From the NCBI GenBank assembly GCA_006937955.1, contig SSNP01000010.1:7358719-7422718 (forward strand): DNA of 64,000 nucleotides, read 5' to 3'. Under the pieces are notes generated by a model. It ran no database searches and was not told where the DNA came from. It worked only from the letters and a program-made list of their open reading frames with translations. Shown here piece by piece: positions 23,612 through 34,250 of the stretch; within the stretch, counting starts at the first letter, position 1; every line of letters starts with the position of its first letter. The DNA is from Pachypanchax playfairii. Taxonomy: Eukaryota > Chordata > Actinopteri > Cyprinodontiformes > Aplocheilidae. Made by a program: the position numbers and the translations under genes.

Positions 23612-26600
23612 TCGCTCTCTCTCAGAGCTTCCTCTCCAGCAGCTGAGATTTTCCTGTAGCAGTAAATCATCTCAACAACCAGCCAGAGCTGCAACCCGAT
23701 GATGGAGACGTACATCATCACCTCAGACAGGATGGACGCCATTCCTCTGGTCACTGCAGAAAACACAGGAGATGTTTGATCCATGAAGGAACGAGAGACA
23801 CTCAGAACTTCTAAAAGATGCAGATTATAACTCATGACTTGGATTCTGGTTTGAAGGAAACATCTCAACAACAGCTCTGACTATTAAAGTACCTTCATCT
23901 CACCTGGTTTCAGCTTCACCCTGTGATGCATTCACTGCACATCAGAAATGTTGACTTCCACTTTCTAGCAGCAGTTATGCATCATAATTAAATATTTAGA
24001 ACTTCATTTATTACTTTTCATGATCAGAGGCTGAAACCTTCCTGTGATTCTGTAAACACACGTGTTCCGACTCTGTTTGCTCGGCTGTTGTTTCCCTTGT
24101 TTGTTCTGGGATTCTTCACACACAGAAGACGGTGTTTGATTAACAGATTAATAATCTCACCTCACAAAGGAAACATGCAGTGTTGTGATATTAGAGTCAA
24201 CACTATGTGAAGCAGAGTGTCTGAGCGGGTCTCTGTGAGCCTGAACGAGTCTCAGTGAGCCTGAACGTGTCTCAGTGAGTCTGAGCGAGTCTCAGTGAGC
24301 CTGAGCGAGTCTCAGTGAGTCTGAACGAGTCTCAGTGAGCCTGAACGTGTCTCAGTGAGTCTGACCGAGTCTCAGTGAGCCTGAGCGAGTCTCAGTGAGC
24401 CTGAGCGAGTCTCAGTGAGTCTGAACGAGTCTCAGTGAGTCTGAACGAGTCTCAGTGAGTCTGAACGAGTCTCAGTGAGTCTGAGCGAGTCAGTGAGTCT
24501 GAGCGAGTCTCAGTGAGTCTGAACGAGTCTCAGTGAGCCTGAACGAGTCTCAGTGAGCCTGAACGTGTCTCAGTGAGTCTGAGCGAGTCTCAGTGAGTCT
24601 GAGCGAGTCTCAGTGAGCCTGAACGAGTCTCAGTGAGCCTGAACGTGTCTCAGTGAGTCTGAGCGAGTCTCAGTGAGTCTGAGCGAGTCTCAGTGAGTCT
24701 GACCGAGTCTCAGTGAGTCTGAGCGAGTCTCAGTGAGCCTGAGCGAGTCTCAGTGAGTCTGAGCGAGTCTCAGTGAGTCTGAGCGAGTCAGTGAGTCTGA
24801 GCGAGTCTCAGTGAGTCTGACCGAGTCTCAGTGAGTCTGAGCGAGTCTCAGTGAGTCTGAGCGAGTCTCAGTGAGTCTGAGCGAGTCTCAGTGAGTCTGA
24901 GGGAGTCTGTGAGATGTTGCTGTGATGAAATGTTCAGCGCTGATGCCGTTTTACAGGTGGGATGAGTGACTTGTTGCTTCTGCTTGTACACACACGTTTT
25001 AAAGAAACAAATCTTGTTTGGAAAACGTACAAACATGTTGGATGTTTGTTCAGAACTGGTTTGTTGGGACTGAACAGATTAACTCAGTTTGTTTCTTACG
25101 TTGTGGCACTACGTGGAGTTTGATCTCCTTGGATTTGTTGGTTGGATGTTCAAAGTTGGGGTATATGAGGGTGCGTTCAAAATCGCACTGGTAGGTTCCC
25201 GTGTCATTGTAGGTCACGTTGAGGATGTAGATGGAGCCATCCTGCAGGTCCTCCGTGTTTTTGCTGCCGTTCCAGTGCAGACGCTCATAGAACCGTGGAT
25301 CAATCACCTGGCCTCTTTTGTTTTCATAGACATACAACTAAAACAGGAAGCAGAACAGACACAAACGGTGAGATGGTTCTATAAACAGATCTAGAAATAC
25401 ACAGTTAGTTCTGCTCAGTTGCTAGAAGATGAGAGAAACCTGACATCATGTTTCTTCTGTTCAGCTCTTGTCAGAGTCTTTCTTTTTTATTTTAACTCAG
25501 ACACGTCAGTGACTAGAAGCTGTTTAACTTCATTAGCAACAAGAACTGGAGATCATTAAAGCAACAGGAAGGAACGTTAGGTGAATAACAGAGTCCCAAC
25601 ACGGAGCCCTGATGAACACCAAAACTTAATGGGACTTTATGAATCAGGTCAAATCTAAATCTGGAACATCAGCAGCTTGTTCAAAATGTGGCTCATAATG
25701 ATCCACCGTTTCTAACAAACAGTCTCACCCCAACAGCAAAGTGGGTCAGTACATCCTGTCTGAGGTTCAGTTCTGTGGCCTGTTGTGAAGGGAACTCTTC
25801 ACATGCACCGTCATGAGTGTCTGATTAAAACTATTTCTTCTGGAAACTGAGAGAGACTGAGACCTCTGATGAAGGTCTCTTACAGAACGGTTCTGGTTGC
25901 AGAGAGTTTAGAACAAACAGAACCATCTGTTTACTTGTTGGGTTTCAGCTCCTGCTCTCTGTCGTCTGAGCTTCACGTACAGCTTCATCTCTACACGACC
26001 TGCTGAAACGATCCAGAATCTAAACGGTGGCTTTAGCTTCTTGCCTTCTAGTTCTGCCTCCTTCAGTAACTAAAACCATCGATTGGAAAGCAGCACTTCC
26101 ACAGAGAACAAGCAAAGAGCAGGTCATAAAAAATTCAGGACTCTGCACTCGTGTGAGAAATGCATCAGAGACCAAACGGATGACACGAGAGAGAAAACAC
26201 GAGCATTTAAAGTGTCTTTAGTTTATTTTACTGCTTCATATTAATCAATATCACATTTATGTCATGTGGTCAATTTTCCACATGAACCAGGATGTTCAGA
26301 TTTTAGTAATTAAGTCTCAAATGTGCCGATTTATGGAATATTGCTGTATAATTTCAATGAAGGTTCAGAAACACCATGACAGCAGCTGGTTGGACAGAAA
26401 GATCCTGTTGACCTGCAGCAGCTCATTTCAAACTCCAGTCCCTTTTTATTTAGAACATTCATGTTCCTCAGCAGAACTCTGCATGTTGAGAGTGAGACAT
26501 TTAGTAAAGAGGATTTCCACGTGGTTCTTTCTGCATATTGCTGCTTTGTTTCTGTGCAGTATTAGATTACAGGTGTTGCTGATAGAAATGATATTTAATT

Positions 26601-29600
26601 CATTAAACACAGTTAGAATGATTCTAAATGTTTTACTGAGACCTGAACGAGTCAGAGACACGTTAAAGTAAAACAATCATCGTGTTTCCACAGATGCAGA
26701 AACATTAACTCAGAAACATGTTTTTCTTCACTGGTTGAGAATTTGTTTCTTCTTGATCTTGATTCTTGTTTGACTTCAGTCATATTTTTCCTGCATAACA
26801 AGATGTTTGTGATTGTAGAGACGTGACATCAGTGAGTGAATGTTCACACACTTAATACCTCATTTTATAAACTTTTATTCTATAAAGTGTCTTTAAAACT
26901 GAAACTGTGTTTTCTCTGGATTTGCTGATGTAGAGTGATGGTCCACAGTCCTGGTCTTAAAGGTCCAGTTATATATAGAACTTGCTGAGATTCTGAGGAG
27001 GTACTGTAAGTTCACCATGTGAATCAGGTGTGTTGGAAGACTCAGGACACTAGACCTTGAGGACCTGGACTTGGGGACCAATGAAACAGAGGGACGTTGG
27101 ACTTCAGAGGTGATCATCATTTTATCTGTTTTTCCTGCCTTCCTGATTAGATTTTCTGTGCAGGAAGGAGAAACGTATCGATCTCCTGATCTTCCATCTC
27201 AAGCAGCTATCGAATCATTAGAGAAAGATCGAGTTTCACAAACCTATTTGTCTGTCATCTAATTACCACTTACAGGAGAGAAGTCGGTCTCGCCTTCAGC
27301 CTTGAAGAACCAGTTAACGACGGCCGTGGCAGAAACTTCCCCTCTCTTCTTACAGTAGATGCATCCCAGTTTGAAGCCTTCATTGACCACAGCTTCAGTG
27401 TCTGAGTCCACCTCCACGCAGGCGCCGCCACACAGCGTCGCTGCACAGTAAAAACAACCAGAAATCAGAAATCTGCTGCTTTGTGCCGAGCTGCAGGTCA
27501 GCGGGTCAGAGAGGAGAGCCGTGGGTGGCTGTCAGTCTCTTTATTCATGGACCCGTGACTCGAGGGATGTTTTCTGTCAGTACTTGCAGGCTGTCGGTCT
27601 CATCAGTACTTCAGAAAACAACGAATTACTTTAAATGTAGAAGTTTTACGTGCTTACTGTCAATGCTCATTGCATGCGTGTTTTTTGGGGGTTTGTCGGG
27701 CATAGCTTTTCTTCTTGCATGTTTTTATTTCCTCTCATCACTTCACTTGGAATTTGAGTAATTTAGGTTTTGGTTGATTGTAATTTTCCTTTGAAGGTGT
27801 GAAACTGAGGGGAAATAAAGAAGTTGCAGTGAGCAATTTTAGTTTCTTGCATTCTGTCAGTTGCTAACTGAGCTACTATCATATATAGAAGCGTGAGTCT
27901 ATATATGCTGATCTTCATCATGACACATATTCGTCATCGGCCAGGATTAACACACCTGTAACTCCAAATGTTTCTGCCTCTCACTGCACCTTGCAGTCTG
28001 GACTGAGGCCTCAGCATCGCTCTCAGCCAATGAGGTGCTACCCTCAACTGTGACCTCGGGGAAGCTTTGTTTGAATCGTAACATGGATGGAGGAGAATGA
28101 AGGAGAGGACAGGAAACATACAACGCTGACAAACTGAATGAGTTTGTTAAAGTAACTGAACATCGTCTCTGATAAAAAGTCTGCAGTGTAATGAAATGCC
28201 ACGCTGCAGAGACGTGAAGGGGAGGAATGACAGAGGAAAGAAAGAGAACGGTTAGTAAAGGATTCAGTCAGAAGAGTAAAACAGCTGATCAGAGAAGGAG
28301 GAGGAAAACACAAGGTTAACAACAAGATTCACAAATATTATATAATCAGATGTTACACAGTTACAAACAGAACCTTTAAACACAGACCAGAACCCTCAGA
28401 CGGACCTGATCTGAACGTCCTGCAGCAGGAAGGAGACGGAAACATCCAACAGCTGGTTCAAACAGCTGATCTGAGATCTGGGTCTGGGGTTCAGAATCTG
28501 CTTTGGATTTTTAACTGAGAGAATAATTGAAACCCAAAATACAAACAGAGGAACCGGGTTGAACTGCAGACAGAACCAACCCAGTCTACCAGAACCACCT
28601 CAGTCTACCAGAACCACCTCAGTCTACTAGAACCAGCTCAGTCTACCAGAACCACCTCAGTCTACCAGAACCACCTCAGTCTACCAGAACCACCTCAGTC
28701 TACTAGAACCAGCTCAGTCTACCAGAACCAACCCAGTCTACCAGAACCACCTCAGTCTACCAGAACCACCTCAGTCTACTAGAACCAATCCAGTCACTAA
28801 TTTTGACATATTTTGACTCGCCAAACAAAAAGTGCACGTTTAGAATACTCGTGCATTTCACTACACACACCGTCAGATAGTTGAACTCAGTTCAATCACC
28901 CACATGAACGTAGATCAACAGCTGATTTAAGCTGTTGTTGTTGTTGTTGTTGTTGTTGATGATGATCAAAGAGACCCAAACCCTGAAAACTCAGCTCAGT
29001 TTCAGCATCTCTGGAATCCAACATCAACCAGAACGAGCAGGTAAGAACCAGCTGAGGGTTCGGATCTCATGACGCCCTACCATGGGAGGTATCCTGGACA
29101 TGTCCCACCAGGAGGAGGTCTCCAGGCAGACCCAGGGCTACCTGGACATGTCCCACCAGGAGGAGGTCTCCAGGCAGACCCAGGGCTACCTGGACATGTC
29201 CCACCAGGAGGAGGTCTCCAGGCAGACCCAGGGCTACCTGGACATGTCCCACCAGGAGGAGGTCTCCAGGCAGACCCAGGGCTACCTGGACATGTCCCAC
29301 CAGATCTGGACATGTCCCACCAGATCTGGACATGACCCGACAGGATCTTTACATTAATAATAAATAAAGTCTCTTTACTTCATGTTTGTTTTATTAACAT
29401 GATGCTTCAGTGTTCTGAGCTTTGAGGAGGAGGAGCTCCTGCAGAGACACCTGACAGGTGTTTCACACACCTTGCTGCATCTAGACTGTATCAGGTGCTC
29501 CAGGTCTGCAGCTGAGTCACAACATGAGACACTGAAAGGACGGCGTGAAGCCCGAGTCTCAGAACGGAACGCACAGTGACGCCTGTCAGCAGCAGCAGGT

Positions 29601-30676
29601 CACAAACACACAAACAACAAATCAAATCTGCAGAATGAGGTTCAGGATTACGCAACACAAGTTCCAGAAACAGCAGATTAGGATTTTGGTCCCTGACAGA
29701 GTACAGGCTGTTTAATCCCTCACGTCAGCAGCTGTTTAGCCCTCAGGCAGGAAAACTTGCCTCATGTGTACAAAAGACCATCATCCCGAGACACAGACGA
29801 CTCAAAGGGTTGGTTGTACACGACAGCATCTGTTTCCATGGTTCTGTTTCCATACAACATGCTTACTGTGGACATGCACAACCTGGGGAAATGCCAAGCA
29901 TCCATGACATTTCCCTAGACTCTAAAAGAGCAAAAGACTTTCCACTGGATCAACCAGAACATCAACATCTTTTATATTTCTCCACAATGGCCTCGCTGTC
30001 CCGGAACAACACAGTCCCTTCATTAATCTGATCGTTTGTCCTTTTGGTCTCAGATTCAGCAGCAGGACACAAGCGAGTTCATGGAATCTAGAACAAGACA
30101 AAGAGTTCATTCCTAAGATCAGTTAGTCACATGATCCCACGCGAGCGCAGACAGACGGGAACTCTGACGTTACAGGAGCTTCTTCTAGAAACATCCAGGG
30201 TGGTTGTCTCACAGTGGACTCATAATGACACTGTCAGCTGTTTCTGCACCTTTTTGTTTTCAAGCAAAGTAAAAAGATGTTAAAGTTCCAGTAAATCAGA
30301 GAACTAATAAATCATTTTATTTGTTTTTAATACGTTTAGGAAGAATTTAAATTTATCATGTTTCTGCTTTTAGATTTTGTCCTTTGATGTTTGTAGAAGA
30401 TGTTGCTGTTACTCCATCCGTCGGTTTGGACTTCATGTTTCCTGGTACATGCTTTAGTTTCCTCTCACATGCATGTGAGCTGAAAGACAGAAGGTCCATC
30501 ATCCGTCCCCTTTTGGACATCAGAGCAGGAAATAAATCATTAATAAAAAACATATTTGTTGTTTTTGTTAAATCCTGAATGTCACTCGTGTTTTTTTCAC
30601 TATAGTGAGAAAACAGTCCGTCCATGTCCTGATTCTTAATGTCCTGTTGTCCTTGTCTGTCCTTGTGCTGCATAGT

Positions 30677-30716
<40 letters not shown>

Positions 30717-33700
30717 ACTTGGACCAAGCAGTCATACGTCACTCGTGCTGATAAAGCATTGTGGCAGTGACACCTACGAGCATCTCATCTCTCTTCTTAT
30801 TGGTCCATTTGTCTCCGGGACATCAGCCTCCTCTGCTGCTCGTGTCCTGACGTCCGTTTTCTGGACCTATGTGTCCAACCGACCAGTCTGTCTCTCTGAG
30901 GAAGTTTCTGAACTGAGTAACATCAATCAGAAGTGTGAGCTGATCCTCATCATACATGTTGACGGAGGGAGCGTCAGCGTCTCCGTCAGGTCGAGTCACA
31001 CTGGATCATAACGAGTTACTCAGATTACATGAACAGCTTCTCTTCTGTATTTTGAATGTTTTGTTTATATTTATATATTTTGTGTTTGTGTTTTTTGCTG
31101 ATAAACATCACAGTTAAAGTTTAAACAGATTGTTGCAGCTTTGATCTTTTCATGAACCAGTTCTGAAACCATCAGATGAATGAATGAATCTTTGCTGCTT
31201 CACGATACAGAAGCTAAAACATCGAAAACTTTTCAACATAAATCTTGTTTTAGTTTGTTGCCCAACGATTCTGATTCTGACTGAATATCAGAAATCAGTT
31301 TGTCATAAACAGGAAGATTCAGATTGAATCAGCATGTTAGAAACATCTGGATGATCCTCACCTTCCTCCAGCAGCTACAGGATTATAATCCCGTGTCACA
31401 CAGCTGGAGGAGCTGCGTGACACGGGTGTGTGCGTGTGAGAGTGTGTGTGACACATGCGGCCTGTAATTAGGTCGCAGCATATTATCTCGCTCCAGATTT
31501 GTTGGCTGGAGAAGATCTTGGTAAAAGCAGGCGCCTCAAATAGAATCAGAAAGAGACTCTGTCAGCGTCAGCGTCGTGCAGCTGCAAGATGGAACCAAAA
31601 CTCTGATTTCATTTGTTCTACTGTCAGAACATTCAGATGAAGCACGTCTGTCAGCAGCTTCCTGTTTGAGTGGAACGTCCAACAAAGGCTCAAACATCCT
31701 GCAGATGTTTCAGTAGTTTTAAGAACAAACAGCTGCAGAATCAGGTGATTCTAAAATTTACATTTTTCAGAGGTAAATATTTTACAAAAAAATGTTTCTT
31801 TATGTTTTCAAACTCTGAAAGATGAGCGAGGAAGAGGAGGGGCGCTGCTGGACACCTTCTGATGTGTTTGCAGCAAGAATTCATTCCTAAATAATTCTTC
31901 ATATTTTACTCGACGCTTCGTACCGCGTCACGACCGTCTGAGACTTGATTGATACTTTAAAAGTGAGATTTCAGCTCATGATCTCACTGCGGTGTGCTCG
32001 TTCTGCTGAGGCTGATCTGCTCTGACCGGAAGATGCTTCCTGAACCATTTGCAGACTAAATGGCTCCAGAGTGCAGCTGCAGATACAAAGAGTTGCTGCA
32101 TTAGTTCCAGCTGTTGTCAGATGCATTAGACTCTGAGAGCCTTAAAAGCAGCAGCACAGTAATTATTACTGCAACTGCAATGCAGATGTTTCTCTTCCTC
32201 TAATTAATGATGAGAATAAAACCATCTGATGATTCATAAATCTGTTGATCTGATGTGTCCCAGATGAATCTGCAGCAACCAAATAATCACAAAATTATTA
32301 TTTTATAATAAATCTGACTCAGAACTGAATCTCTGTCCTCGTTGTTTTAATAAATAAAATCATCATTCAGCTTCATTTACGTTCTTCTTATTGAAGTTAA
32401 ACAAGTTCTTTATGGAGAAACTGGTTGATTAACAAGTTATTATTATTATTCTGGATTATACTGAGAAATTTCTTCCACCAAACTGGATCAAAATAAAAGT
32501 TTGAACTGTTGTTAAATATTCACAGATTTTAAACTCATTTATCTTGTGACAGAAGTTCCTGAGTGGAATGAAAAACTGAATCATGAATTTCATCATATTT
32601 CTGCACACAAAGTCTCTTTTTGTTCTTTTTTCTTTTATCAGATCAAATTTCCTGTTTAGTCTCTTTGTTGCCTCCAGCTGCAGAAACCCGCAGGACCGTC
32701 TCGTCACCCCAGACCAGCCTGCAGAACCTTTTTGTTCTGAGCTCCATCTGCGTCTCACAGACTTATTTATTTCATGATTTTATGAATGGTTGTGAGTTGA
32801 GCAGCAGCTGGTGGGGAGAGATAAGTGCTCCGTAAATCTGTCTCAGTGTTCTTCTTTTTGATTGAGACACATTCAGGTCTGGAAGATTCATCCAAATCTG
32901 CATCCTGCTGAAGGTTCTTCATCACTTCAAGTGGTTGTTTTACATTTAGAAAGATTTTCAAATTAAAATATGGAATCAAGCTGCTTGTCTTGAGTCAGAG
33001 TCACTGGGACCAGGACGGGGTTTCAGCTCGGTGGTTTGTTGTGGTTTTATTTTGGTCCCTGTTAAACTTTTCTTTGTGTTTAAGTTTTTATGTTCAGCTC
33101 AGACACTCAGTGCTTCACACCTGTTTCTCAGGTCTTTACCACACCTGCTGCTCCTCAGTCATCATCTGGTCCAGCTGTTACCTGCCTGGTTACCGCCCTG
33201 CGTCTCACCTCTTGTCTCTGAGCTGTGGTTTGTTACAGTTTTTCATGTACTGGCAGGTTCCCAGTTTGCACTCTGGTTTTATTGATCATTCAGAATATGA
33301 TAAAACTCATTGTTGTGTTACTTCATGCGTCCAAAGAAAAACTCAAAGGCCTTCAGAAACTCTGGAGAACACTTTAAAAGATCCAGGTCCATCTGCTGCT
33401 GAGGAAACATGACACACTTTAACCCTGAACAGGACTTTGACCTTTATGTTGCTAAATTTAACACACTTGACTTTTAAAAACACAACAGCTGCAGAGCTGG
33501 AATTTCTGTTGTTAAAGTTGTCACATGGTTTCATGTTACTGTAAACAAACTAAACACAGCTGAGCTTTTAAAGAGAAACTCGGCATGTTGGTGGACAACC
33601 AGAAGAAGAAATCAGCTCTGATGAAACACCTGAACAAACAACAACACGTGTGTCACCATGCCAACACAACCACAGCCCACTCACCTTGAAGTGCCAGCAG

Positions 33701-33739
33701 GGTCAGAGGCAGCAGGAGCAGCTTGTGTTCTGCAGACAT
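23612..33739 (-). CDS. scn1b: Scn1b voltage-gated sodium channel beta-1 subunit (last exon not found)
   Basis: Coding exons on the - strand: 33739-33685 (55 nt, signal peptide), 27440-27274 (167 nt), 25337-25100 (238 nt) and 23753-23612 (142 nt). Phases match throughout, and the sizes of exons 2-4 agree with human SCN1B as I recall it (167, 241, 142). The protein has a hydrophobic leader (1-18), a V-type Ig domain with Cys26, Cys45, Cys48 and Cys125 (VEVDSDTEAV, WNGSK, LNVTYNDTGTYQC), N-glycosylation sites, and one transmembrane helix about 165-188 flanked by SILSEVMMYV and EMIYCYRKI. Beta-1 modulates gating and surface level of neuronal and cardiac sodium channels and acts as an adhesion molecule. 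SCN1B is favoured over SCN3B by FEHPT and WLVVEMIYCY. Exon 4 ends at a donor (GA|GTGAGT); the short cytoplasmic tail exon was not found, so the 3' end is open. Intron 1 is over 6 kb. Confidence 0.88.
24213..24909. repeat. 20-bp minisatellite, about 34 copies, in scn1b intron 3
   Basis: About 700 bases made of the unit TCTCAGTGAGTCTGAGCGAG, with alternation of AGTC/AGCC and GAGCGAG/GAACGAG/GACCGAG/GAACGTG. Two copies carry the same 4-base deletion (GCGAGTCAGTGAG). It lies between scn1b exons 3 and 4, about 190 bases from exon 3. Confidence 0.95.
25340..27270. other. scn1b intron 2
   Basis: No exon-like sequence beyond noise is seen in this intron. It contains the palindromic element at 26939-27080. 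It also contains a segment at about 25590-25620 (CCCAACACGGAGCCCTGATG) that resembles a segment at about 37605-37640, probably remnants of one dispersed fish repeat. Confidence 0.5.
26939..27080. mobile_element. 142-bp palindromic element in scn1b intron 2
   Basis: The left end TGGTCCACAGTCCTGGTCTT and the reverse complement of the right end (TGGTCCCCAAGTCCAGGTCC) match with a few differences and one 1-base gap. The interior carries ATCAGGTGTGTTGGA, a string I associate with teleost foldback elements. It has no coding capacity and resembles the 10739-10929 element in architecture. Confidence 0.6.
28575..28796. repeat. 19-bp minisatellite, about 12 copies
   Basis: Tandem copies of CAGTCTACCAGAACCACCT with CACCT/CAGCT/CAACC and ACCAG/ACTAG variants, in scn1b intron 1. 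Confidence 0.92.
28937..28960. repeat. (TTG)n microsatellite
   Basis: About eight TTG trinucleotides followed by GATGATGATG in scn1b intron 1. Confidence 0.9.
29097..29333. repeat. 48-bp minisatellite, 4 full copies plus truncated units
   Basis: Four identical-looking 48-base units start at 29097, 29145, 29193 and 29241 (GACATGTCCCACCAGGAGGA...), then three truncated units containing only GACATGTCCCACCAG. Because 48 is divisible by 3, each frame repeats exactly every 16 codons. Two frames on each strand are stop-free across the array, one of them reading YLDMSHQEEVSRQTQG per unit on the + strand. No splice-supported gene contains it, so I read it as an intronic minisatellite. Confidence 0.92.
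30676..30711. repeat. (CT)n microsatellite
   Basis: About 18 CT dinucleotides in scn1b intron 1. Confidence 0.95.
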
Positions 33740-34250
33740 CCCGACTGAAGGAAGAGGAGCGGCGGCGTCTCTGAGCAGCATCAGAACACACAAACACACT
33801 CGCATCAGAGTGAAACACACACAGATCCCACACAGAGCGCTCACACGTCCTGAATGATGGAAGAGGACCAGAGAGGGGGAGGAGGATGCTGCTGGGACTC
33901 GGGTGTGGTCCACTCTCCTCTTCCTCTCCTCCTGTTGTCTCCAGAGGGGTGAGGCAGTGGACGTTCTCCAAAGCACCTGACAGCAGTGTCTCCTCACCTG
34001 CTCAGAGTCTGTTTCTTCACCTGTCCCACTCCAGAGTTCCCTGAGGCTGGATCGGTCCTGGTTCCAGCTCTGATTGCTGGACTGTTTTCACGCTGTGGTT
34101 CTGTCTGATCCAGGTCTCGCTGTAAAAAGCTTCTAGTGAATAAAAGAGGAAGACTGATGTGTGAGGCTGGACTGATGGAAGACGCAGGGTGTTTAAATGT
34201 TGCACCTGAGCTAAACTAAAATATAACAGGAGGTGTGTGAGAGATCACAG
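33740..34250 (-). promoter_or_regulatory. scn1b: probable scn1b promoter / 5' leader region
   Basis: This is the DNA directly upstream of the scn1b start codon (33739, - strand). The leader next to the ATG is moderately CpG-containing (GGCGGCGTCTC on the + strand). No TATA box is obvious. The call rests on position only. Confidence 0.35.

Larger units (their letters stand above)
27480..33680. other. scn1b intron 1 (large, repeat-rich)
   Basis: This 6.2-kb intron contains a 19-bp minisatellite (28575-28796), a TTG microsatellite (28937-28960), a 48-bp minisatellite (29097-29333) and a CT microsatellite (30676-30711). I see no convincing exon on either strand. The open frames at 29.8-31.0 kb have no recognisable motif. 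Confidence 0.5.

Noticed and set aside
26027..26676. Open frames on both strands in scn1b intron 2
   Set aside because: AT-rich chance frames without motifs or splice signals.
29067..29357. Four open frames of 78-91 codons, two per strand
   Set aside because: Caused by the 48-bp minisatellite. Kept as a finding because the period is a multiple of 3, but not annotated as a gene.
30356..30742. 128-codon open frame on the - strand in scn1b intron 1
   Set aside because: Its start lies in a CT microsatellite and no domain, splice site or conservation signal supports it.
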